Assembly: GCA_021162125.1 (NCBI GenBank)
Contig: JAGGZG010000222.1
Location: 1-6,465, forward strand
Source: Anaerolineae bacterium
GTDB lineage: Bacteria; Chloroflexota; Anaerolineae; JACIWR01
Length of the DNA stretch: 6,465 nucleotides
Reading direction: 5' to 3'
Position numbers and translations under genes: made by a program. Below, one piece after another: positions 1 to 4,989 of the stretch (position 1 is the stretch's first letter; every line of letters begins with the position of its first letter). The notes below the pieces were generated by a model. The model made no database searches and was not told the DNA's origin. It worked only from the letters and a program-made list of their open reading frames with translations.

Positions 1-80
1 CCCCCCCTCAGTCCCCCCCGCTCGCAGGGGGGAAGCCTGTCCTCCCCCCGTGGAACGGGGGGAGCCAGAGGGGGGCGCGA
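1..80. repeat. C/G-tract inverted repeats (hairpin cluster)
   Basis: Runs of 6-7 C alternate with runs of 6 G. Two hairpins are visible. The first pairs C14-19 with G27-32 around a 7-nt loop. The second pairs CTCCCCCCG (42-50) with CGGGGGGAG (56-64) around the loop TGGAA, a perfect 9-bp stem. A further G-run at 70-75 could pair with C1-7. No coding sequence is evident. The element is probably an intergenic dispersed repeat, or the end of a terminator belonging to a gene left of the window. The left edge cuts it, so its full extent is unknown. Confidence 0.6.
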
Positions 81-149
81 TCCATGCATAGCCACTTTGT
101 GAAATCTGCAAAAGTACTGTTCTGTGAAAGACATGAGAAGGAGGACATA
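81..149 (+). promoter_or_regulatory. 5' leader and ribosome site of the response regulator
   Basis: AAGGAGG at 138-144 lies 5 nt before the ATG at 150 and fixes that start. I see no convincing sigma70 promoter: TTGTGA at 97-102 has no good -10 partner at 17 nt, and TACTGT at 115-120 is a poor match. TGTGAAA occurs twice (98-104 and 123-129), 25 nt apart; this may be chance or a regulator site. Confidence 0.45.
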
Positions 150-515
150 ATGCCTCCGAAAGTATTGATCGTAGATGACGAACCACACATGGTCCGCCTG
201 GCCTCCTATATTCTGGAGAAGGCGGGATACGAGGTCTGCCAGGCGAACGGCGGGCACGAGGCCCTGGCCTGCCTGGAGGCAGACGGGGCCGACCTGGTGC
301 TCTGTGACATCACTATGCCGGACATGGACGGCTTTGAGATTGTGCGCGCTATTCGCGCAAATCCACGCTGGCAGCACCTGCCGGTGATCATGCTCACCGC
401 GCGGGGACAGGAGGGTGACTTGGCCAGGGCAGTGGAGGTTGGCGCAGACGGTTACTTGACCAAGCCTTTCAGTTCCAGCCAGGTGGTGAGCGAGGTACGG
501 CGACACCTGGGCTGA
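150..515 (+). CDS. Single-domain CheY-like response regulator
   Basis: This 121-residue protein is a complete receiver (REC) domain with no output domain. All phosphorylation residues are present: the acidic pair D9/D10 in VLIVDDE, the phospho-acceptor D53 in the CDITMPDMDG stretch, switch residue T83 in MLTAR, and K105 in the YLTKPF motif. Such proteins receive a phosphoryl group from a histidine kinase and act by binding a partner, as in chemotaxis or phosphorelays. The ATG at 150 is chosen over an in-frame ATG at 84 because AAGGAGG sits 5 nt upstream of it and the domain begins there; the 22 extra residues would match nothing in the family. No kinase or other partner lies in the window, so the signal is unknown. 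The gene converges on the downstream protease gene, with two hairpins between them. Confidence 0.93.
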   Translation: MPPKVLIVDDEPHMVRLASYILEKAGYEVCQANGGHEALACLEADGADLVLCDITMPDMDGFEIVRAIRANPRWQHLPVIMLTARGQEGDLARAVEVGADGYLTKPFSSSQVVSEVRRHLG

Positions 516-535
516 GCAAGGAAGCAGCAACAATG

Positions 536-568
536 ACGCGGGGACGCCCAAATAGAGCGTCCCCGCGT
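536..568 (+). terminator. 12-bp perfect hairpin after the response regulator
   Basis: ACGCGGGGACGC (536-547) pairs perfectly with GCGTCCCCGCGT (557-568) around a 9-nt loop, starting 20 nt after the stop codon at 515. The stem is very stable, but no T-run follows on the + strand. It is placed as a terminator or mRNA 3'-end stabiliser for the response regulator and could also act on transcripts from the minus strand. Confidence 0.6.
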
Positions 569-587
569 GCATTTCCATCTAGACCAC

Positions 588-622
588 AGACCTCCGAAGG
601 TTTCATAAACCTTCGGAGGTCT
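588..622. terminator. 16-bp perfect palindromic hairpin between convergent genes
   Basis: AGACCTCCGAAGGTTT (588-603) and AAACCTTCGGAGGTCT (607-622) form a 16-bp perfect stem with a 3-nt loop. It lies 9 nt past the protease stop codon on the minus strand and 72 nt past the response regulator stop. On the + strand it is followed by TTTAT, a short T-stretch; on the minus strand no T-run follows. The position suggests a bidirectional terminator. The perfect symmetry would also fit a dispersed palindromic repeat. Confidence 0.7.
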
Positions 623-631
623 TTATCACTA

Positions 632-2875
632 CTACTGAGCTTCCAGTTCTACGACCACGGGCAAGGGCAGGTCTTGGACAGAGATGTCGTCCCCGCCAGC
701 AGGCCAATACCCATCGGCCAGAATCACCATGCTGTACACCCCATCGGCGGGTAGCGGGTCGAGCTCGAATTCGCCGTTACGGTCGGTCTCGGCGTAAACT
801 TCTACTTCGTCCTCGGTGAACTGGAACTCGTCGAGGGTGATGCCCGGTTTCAGGACGAGGAACAGCGCGCCCCGGATACCTTTCTGGGTGTCCGCGTCCA
901 GCACAGAACCGTAGATGGTGACCTCGTCGCCTGGAGGCGGTGGCGGTGGCGGCGGCGGGTTGTCGCCCTCCCCGATCATGCAGGAGCCTTCCCGGAGCAA
1001 TTGATTCTCCACATACAGCTCGATCTTGTACTCGCCGTCGGGCAGAACGCCCTGGCTGGAGTACACGTAATCGTGGAAGGTTCCCTCCTCACCCCACTCC
1101 CACTCGACGTCGGTATCGAGAACCGGCTCGTCATTGATGTACCACACCTCACGGAAAGGCAGGCCATCCTCCATGCCCTCGTAGTCGGAGAAAACGTGCA
1201 GTTCCGGCAGGGCAGTGGGAAACGCGGTATCAGGCTTGACCGGGTTGCCGCGACGATCCACGCCCTCAGCGAAAATTATCTCGCTAAACGAGGCCCCGGT
1301 GGTCGTACCACCCTCACCCACCACCCAGAAATCGGACGTGGCGGCCAGTTGGTCTTCGATGAACAGTTCCAGGCGGTAGTGACCCTGTTCTAATCCTTTC
1401 TTGGAGGTCAGTGATACGCTGGTCTGGCCTTTTGATTTCCCACTCCAGACGTCGGTGTCGGCGGCGATCTGTTTCCCATCCTTGTACCAGACCTGTTGCC
1501 ACTTTTCCTCGTCCATGTTAGCGAAGTCAAAAGTAGCGGTTACCTTAGTCGCGCCCTCGCTGAACAAGTAGCCTTCGTCCGTCCCATCGCTGAAGACGAT
1601 GTTGCTGAACGTCGGATCTTTAGTGGGCCGGCCGCCGATGGTGATACTGGCCGAGGCCAACTTCTCCCCTTCAACGTACAGCTCCATCTCGTAATCGGCA
1701 TCCTCGAAAGGCGCATCGTCCCACCCGATCCACCACATGCCCTCCTCGTAGCCATCCCACGAGGTAGGGGCCAAGCTCCAATCCGGCGCCTCGACGCCAT
1801 CAATGTAGGTCTTCATCTCGTAAGTGACACCCTTGACCATCCCGGTGTAGTCGAAGAACAGATAGAGGCTGCGCGTGCCGGAGGGTGCGCTGTAGACTAC
1901 CGAGGTGGGCAAGTTGGCCTCGTTCAGACTGGGCGAGAAGAACAAGCGCGTGAATTCGGCCCCGCCAGTGTACTCAACCTTTTCTTCCTTCTTCCTACCT
2001 GTATCCTCGTAACCCACGCCGGATAGGGCCGCCTGAATGAGAGGTTTGGCCAGGTTGACCGGCCGTAGCGCGTTCAGGAAGCCACCGATGGGGATGCAGG
2101 GATCGTTTTCGTCAATGATCCCGTCCCCGTTACTATCCACGATGGGCCGGCAATCCACTACCTGCTCGGTCACGGCCGCCTGGGTGGGCACGCCGACCAG
2201 CAGGCCATCTTCGTCCACAGCCGTGCCACCGCTGTTCCCACCGGAGATCGTGGCATCAGTCTTGATCCAGGCTCGCCCCTGGATGCCCGCCTCGGAAGTG
2301 AAGCCGCTCACGTTGCCGGAGGTGAAAGTGATGGTCTCCCCGCCGATGGACGGATAACCGAAGATGTTCAGCGTATCGCCGATCTCCAACTCGTCGGAGT
2401 CGCCGATGGGCACGTAAGGCAGGTCCAACTGGTCGGAGTTTACCGGGCTGCCGTCAATGTTCATCGTGATGCGCATCACCGCCAGGTCCAGCCCACGATC
2501 GGCGACCGCAGTCTCGGCGAAGAACACCGGCTTGGGTGGCTGGTCCGACCGGGTGGTCATGAACACGGCCATGATGCCCTCCACCAACTCGATCTCCGGG
2601 GGCAACATGTCCACGAGGTCGCTGGTGTCCTGGACGTGATAGTTGGTCAGGATCAGGCCATCGGGGGTAAGGAGTGTGCCCGATCCCCACTGGATCACCC
2701 GTGTCTCAGTTGTTCCGCCCTTGGTGACCTTCAGCACCGGTCCCAGAGACACCACTGCTTTCAAAATCTCCCGGCGCGTCTTCTTATCCAGGGCCGAGGC
2801 CGGGATCAGACCCACCGCCCCGATGAGCAGCACCAGGATGACGAGGATACTGAGAACCTTGAATAACCTTTTCAT
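632..2875 (-). CDS. Secreted trypsin-like serine protease with tandem Ig-like repeats
   Basis: This 747-residue exported protein has a signal peptide (charged start, hydrophobic residues 8-23, cleavage likely after A-S-A at 26-28). A chymotrypsin-fold protease domain of the HtrA/trypsin_2 type covers about residues 35-285, with catalytic H80 (ILTNYHV), D130 (GLDLAVMRI) and S215 (SGGNSGG). No PDZ domain follows, unlike classical DegP/HtrA. An EF-hand-like acidic loop (D247, N249, D251, D255, D258), bracketed by C242 and C260, sits after the catalytic serine. Three related repeats of about 105 residues (305-415, 421-521, 528-636) follow, then nine prolines (640-648) and a carboxypeptidase-regulatory-like beta domain (about 651-747). 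AGGAG lies 8 nt before the ATG. It is the last gene of the operon, 22 nt after its neighbour, and ends in four in-frame stops. It probably cleaves proteins outside the membrane; substrates are unknown. Confidence 0.9.
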   Translation of the reverse strand: MKRLFKVLSILVILVLLIGAVGLIPASALDKKTRREILKAVVSLGPVLKVTKGGTTETRVIQWGSGTLLTPDGLILTNYHVQDTSDLVDMLPPEIELVEGIMAVFMTTRSDQPPKPVFFAETAVADRGLDLAVMRITMNIDGSPVNSDQLDLPYVPIGDSDELEIGDTLNIFGYPSIGGETITFTSGNVSGFTSEAGIQGRAWIKTDATISGGNSGGTAVDEDGLLVGVPTQAAVTEQVVDCRPIVDSNGDGIIDENDPCIPIGGFLNALRPVNLAKPLIQAALSGVGYEDTGRKKEEKVEYTGGAEFTRLFFSPSLNEANLPTSVVYSAPSGTRSLYLFFDYTGMVKGVTYEMKTYIDGVEAPDWSLAPTSWDGYEEGMWWIGWDDAPFEDADYEMELYVEGEKLASASITIGGRPTKDPTFSNIVFSDGTDEGYLFSEGATKVTATFDFANMDEEKWQQVWYKDGKQIAADTDVWSGKSKGQTSVSLTSKKGLEQGHYRLELFIEDQLAATSDFWVVGEGGTTTGASFSEIIFAEGVDRRGNPVKPDTAFPTALPELHVFSDYEGMEDGLPFREVWYINDEPVLDTDVEWEWGEEGTFHDYVYSSQGVLPDGEYKIELYVENQLLREGSCMIGEGDNPPPPPPPPPGDEVTIYGSVLDADTQKGIRGALFLVLKPGITLDEFQFTEDEVEVYAETDRNGEFELDPLPADGVYSMVILADGYWPAGGDDISVQDLPLPVVVELEAQ
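932..958 (-). repeat. Polyproline-coding microsatellite
   Basis: Nine consecutive proline codons (CCG, CCA and CCT) encode residues 640-648 of the protease, linking the third repeat to the C-terminal domain. The near-perfect CCG/CCA triplet run could change length by slippage. In the protein it should act as a stiff spacer. Confidence 0.85.
968..1963 (-). repeat. Three tandem ~105-residue repeats in the protease
   Basis: The protease carries three diverged copies at residues 305-415, 421-521 and 528-636. Each opens with an F-x-x-I/L-x-F-type strand, has a central segment on the Y/W-x-x-D/G-x-x-x-x-D pattern, and closes with a strand matching Y-x-x-E-L-Y/F-V/I-E, as in YEMELYVEGEKL, YRLELFIEDQL and YKIELYVENQLL. 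A short G-rich tail ends each copy. The pattern indicates beta-sandwich (Ig-like) modules, possibly for binding surface or substrate. The copies are clear at protein level only. Confidence 0.75.
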
Positions 2876-2897
2876 CGTCGTTACTCCTTTTCCCCCG

Positions 2898-3488
2898 CTA
2901 CCTGATCTCTGCCGATTCGAGGAAGGCCGTGAAGCGCTTCTCCGCCGCTGCGAAGTTGGACTCGGCGGCGAGCAAGGTGAAGACGTAGGCCTTACCGTTC
3001 TCGATGAAAGCGTAGTCCACGCCTTCCACTACCACAGGCACGGTCTCACGGAAGGGGTCAGGTTTTTCCTCCACGTAGACGTAAGTGGCTTTCACGGCGG
3101 GCTTGCCTCGTACCTGTACCTCGTCCACTCGGAAGAGCTTGTAGGCCGTCGTCTTCTGCGCCCGACTCAGCGAGACGTTGTTCAACAAGTTGGTGAGCGC
3201 GGCTGTCTCCGACGTGCCAGCGTCAATCGCCTCCATCTGCACGATGTACGTGGTCCTGAACAGGCCGGAGTTTGGATCGCTCACCTTGACGATATACCCC
3301 GCTTTCTCGTCCAGCAGCCAACCATCGGGGTAGTACACGGTTACTCCCTCGTTGCTGTAGGATAAGGTTTTGTTCTCCGCCGAAACCTTCAGTGCCCAAC
3401 CCAGGAGCAGGGCCACGATCACCACCCCTACCACGGCCCAATCTGCCCAGCGGTCACGGGGCGATACTCTCTTAGCTTTCGTTGCCAT
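2898..3488 (-). CDS. Membrane-anchored PsbP/Mog1-like protein
   Basis: This 196-residue protein has a short basic N-terminus (KAKR), one hydrophobic segment (about residues 17-33) and then an extracytoplasmic domain. VSA at 35-37 could be a signal peptidase site, so it is either anchored or released. The domain opens with GVTVYYPDGWLLDEKAG, the 'sequence-P-x-G-W' entry typical of PsbP-like and DUF1795-like proteins. It continues with alternating strands, including a GKPAVKATYVY strand and a GKAYVFTLLA strand, and ends in a helix (AAAEKRFTAFLESAEI), which fits an alpha/beta/alpha PsbP/Mog1 fold. AAGGAG lies 8 nt before the ATG. It is the middle gene of the operon, with 22 nt on each side. No catalytic residues are evident. 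It may be an accessory or binding partner of the protease next door; that link is inferred from context, and the family call is moderate. Confidence 0.8.
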   Translation of the reverse strand: MATKAKRVSPRDRWADWAVVGVVIVALLLGWALKVSAENKTLSYSNEGVTVYYPDGWLLDEKAGYIVKVSDPNSGLFRTTYIVQMEAIDAGTSETAALTNLLNNVSLSRAQKTTAYKLFRVDEVQVRGKPAVKATYVYVEEKPDPFRETVPVVVEGVDYAFIENGKAYVFTLLAAESNFAAAEKRFTAFLESAEIR

Positions 3489-3510
3489 CGTTCTTTCTCC
3501 TTCCCCTTCC

Positions 3511-4446
3511 CTACACTCCCTGAGCCTGGGCCAGGGTAAGTCTGTTCGCGCGGCGCATCAGGTAGTACAGGGCGACGAAGGTGAGCACAGCCACCACCGT
3601 AGCCAGGATCAGCCCATTCCAGGGATTCACCGTCATGCCCACGCGGGTGATCTCACCGCGCACGAAAGAGAACAGCCCGTTCAACACGGCGGCGATGGTC
3701 ACGCCCAACGGCAGCCACCACACCGGCTCCTCCTCGAACTTGGCTCGCCCCAGGAAGTAGCCGCTGATGCCGGCGAAGCTGGCCTGTGCCAGGGTGGTGA
3801 CCGCGATGCGAATCATACCCATGCGCAGGTCCACCCCCGCGTTAGACACCACGTAATTGATGTTGAGCATGGTGGCGAATCCCAGCCCGGCAGCGGTGGC
3901 GTAGACCACCCCGTCCACCCGCTCGTCGAACTCAGCCGAGAGGTAGACGCTGTAGCGCACTGCCGCGTATTTGAGGAATTCCTGGGTAAAGCCGATCACC
4001 AGGATAGAGCCCAGGATGTTGGTTAACGTGCTATGGTCCAGCCAATCCTGCACGCGGAAAAGGTCGCGCACCAGTGGAATGCCCACCGCACTGGCCAGCA
4101 ACGCGCCCAGGAGGAAGAGTTCCAGCACGTACACCTTGGGCTCCGGCTCCAGGCGGTCTTGACGGTAGAAAAAGATCATCCAGATCGCGGCTGGCACCAG
4201 GGCCATCACAATGCCGGCCAGCAGCAACGACGTCCCGGCCAGCGTTGGCTTGGCCAGCGTGATAATGACTTCCACCAGGGCGACGAAGAACAAGACGGCT
4301 ACGATCTCAGCGATCCCGGATTGCCAGACACCCTTGCGCTCACGGGTCACTTTGGCATAGTGCTCGTCGCAGTAGAACCGTCCCCCCAACGTCCTGGCAT
4401 CTTCGCCCACCGGCTTGTGACACACACAACAAATCTTTTGTTCCAT
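3511..4446 (-). CDS. PrsW-family membrane protein, probable pseudoprotease
   Basis: This 311-residue protein begins with a cytoplasmic-type zinc knuckle (C6-x2-C9, C26-x2-H29), followed by about eight membrane segments. PrsW landmarks are clear: FYRQDRLEPEPK (93-104), the TQEFLK motif (154-159), the FDERVDGVVYATAAGLGF stretch (173-190) and SGYFLGRAKF (228-237). PrsW proteins are glutamic intramembrane proteases; the Bacillus one cleaves the anti-sigma factor RsiW. Here the first Glu of EExxK is Q155 (E156 and K159 remain), the Glu of GFAxxEN is L194, the His of the HAL motif is Q221, and the His of the later LHG motif is N256. Most expected catalytic residues are therefore missing. AAGGAG lies 7 nt before the ATG. 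It is the first gene of the operon, behind a 320-nt leader. No anti-sigma or sigma gene is in the window. A regulatory or scaffold role is inferred. Confidence 0.87.
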   Translation of the reverse strand: MEQKICCVCHKPVGEDARTLGGRFYCDEHYAKVTRERKGVWQSGIAEIVAVLFFVALVEVIITLAKPTLAGTSLLLAGIVMALVPAAIWMIFFYRQDRLEPEPKVYVLELFLLGALLASAVGIPLVRDLFRVQDWLDHSTLTNILGSILVIGFTQEFLKYAAVRYSVYLSAEFDERVDGVVYATAAGLGFATMLNINYVVSNAGVDLRMGMIRIAVTTLAQASFAGISGYFLGRAKFEEEPVWWLPLGVTIAAVLNGLFSFVRGEITRVGMTVNPWNGLILATVVAVLTFVALYYLMRRANRLTLAQAQGV

Positions 4447-4552
4447 TGCAGTGCTCCTTGTTCACTTATGGGTCTATATCCATCAAGACAATCTTCCTTG
4501 GAATTTGGGAAAGCAGCACAGACTCTGGCGCTACAATCGGTGACTTGAGATC

Positions 4553-4576
4553 GGGTTCGCCTCCTTTCCTGAACCC
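4553..4576 (-). promoter_or_regulatory. Hairpin with a ribosome-site-like loop
   Basis: Reading the minus strand, GGGTTC (4576-4571) pairs with GAACCC (4558-4553), and the 12-nt loop holds AAAGGAGG (4567-4560). No ATG, GTG or TTG lies at a usable distance downstream, so it does not start a gene. It may be a ribosome standby or decoy site, or chance. Confidence 0.35.
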
Positions 4577-4618
4577 ACCGCCCGCTCAACGATGCGCACC
4601 ATCGCATCCGCGAAACGA

Positions 4619-4665
4619 AAACACCGTTCCCCTGGCATGCAAAGCCAGCCCTGGGAGCGGTGTTT
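4619..4665 (-). terminator. Candidate transcription attenuator in the leader
   Basis: On the minus strand, AAACACCG (4665-4658) pairs with CGGTGTTT (4626-4619). After one mismatch TCCC (4656-4653) pairs with GGGA (4631-4628), then a 4-nt bulge, and CTGGC (4648-4644) pairs with GCCAG (4636-4632) around a 7-nt loop, 17 bp in all. TTTTCGTTT spans the end of the stem and what follows, a broken T-run like that of an intrinsic terminator. It lies within the operon's leader, about 170 nt before the first gene, so it could stop transcription early. Confidence 0.45.
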
Positions 4666-4772
4666 GATGTCTTCTTGGTTCATTGTCAAAATCCAGCACA
4701 CTCGGATCATTTGCACCCCCCGATTGGATCGTGGCGGCCGTCTGGGTGAGTGCCAAGAAAATTTCACAATCC

Positions 4773-4801
4773 ATTGTACCATTAAATAAATGGTTTGTCA
4801 A
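4773..4801 (-). promoter_or_regulatory. Sigma70-type promoter of the PrsW-like operon
   Basis: On the minus strand TTGACA (4801-4796, a perfect -35) is followed by a 17-nt spacer and TACAAT (4778-4773, 5 of 6 at -10). The spacer contains an inverted repeat, CCATT and AATGG separated by 5 nt (4779-4793), where a repressor could bind. No comparable promoter occurs in the two 22-nt gaps, so this one probably drives all three genes. Confidence 0.8.
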
Positions 4802-4916
4802 TGCATTCTCGTTATGTCATGGGCCTGCACGGCAAAGCCTGAGGAGCTGGGGAGCTTGAGAGATACTCCCCCAGCCTCACTTTCCCCCTCCCGGAGGCCA
4901 TCCTGACCACAACTCG
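4802..4916. other. Spacer between divergent promoters, with imperfect hairpin
   Basis: This stretch of about 115 nt separates the -35 boxes of the divergent promoters. The only structure seen is an imperfect hairpin at about 4841-4879, pairing GCTGGGGAG (4846-4854) with CTCCCCCAGC (4866-4875, one extra C), extended by GAG/CTC. A C-rich stretch and GGAGGCC follow. No gene is seen. Confidence 0.4.
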
Positions 4917-4945
4917 TTGCCAGTTTCGTGAGAACGTGCTATAAT
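4917..4945 (+). promoter_or_regulatory. Sigma70-type promoter of the TPR/HTH gene
   Basis: TTGCCA (4917-4922, 5 of 6) is followed by a 17-nt spacer and a perfect TATAAT (4940-4945). Transcription should start near 4952, giving a leader of about 38 nt before the ATG at 4990. Confidence 0.8.
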
Positions 4946-4989
4946 AGCGCAAAAGTTCCCCTGACCTCTAGGTGAGCGGAGGAATGACG

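Larger units (their letters stand above)
4447..4766 (-). ncRNA. Long structured 5' leader of the PrsW-like operon
   Basis: From the start point predicted about 7 nt past the -10 box (near 4766) to the ATG at 4446 there are about 320 nt with no credible gene. Near the 5' end, TTCTTGG (4759-4753) can pair with CCAAGAA (4678-4672), and the adjacent CACTC (4752-4748) with GAGTG (4703-4699), leaving a 20-nt bulge. Inside are ACCC/GGGT (4747-4744 with 4718-4715) and a small CGAT/ATCG hairpin (4731-4721). A strong hairpin (4665-4619) and a second one (4576-4553) follow. I do not recognise a known riboswitch, and no T-box sequence (UGGNACC) is present. A cis-regulatory role is inferred from length, folding and position. 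Confidence 0.45.

Noticed and set aside
1..80. CRISPR-like array
   Set aside because: The units are inverted C/G runs of unequal spacing, not direct repeats with unique spacers.
2643..3365. A 240-codon + strand open frame opposite the PsbP-like gene and protease start
   Set aside because: It is antisense to two genes with clear signal peptides and ribosome sites, its product has no recognisable domain, and it spans their intergenic gap.
3370..4026. A 218-codon + strand open frame opposite the PrsW-like gene
   Set aside because: Low-complexity, His/Gln-rich product typical of the antisense of GC-rich genes; the opposite strand has clear PrsW motifs.
3511..4446. PrsW site-1 protease for an anti-sigma factor
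   Set aside because: Most catalytic positions are substituted and no sigma or anti-sigma gene is nearby.
4447..4766. T-box leader
   Set aside because: Leader length and a terminator-like hairpin fit, but the UGGNACC antiterminator sequence is absent and the downstream gene is not linked to aminoacylation or amino acid supply.
4531..4782. A possible 83-codon leader gene on the minus strand before the PrsW-like gene
   Set aside because: Its ATG lies upstream of the predicted transcription start, overlapping the spacer and -10 area, with no ribosome site.
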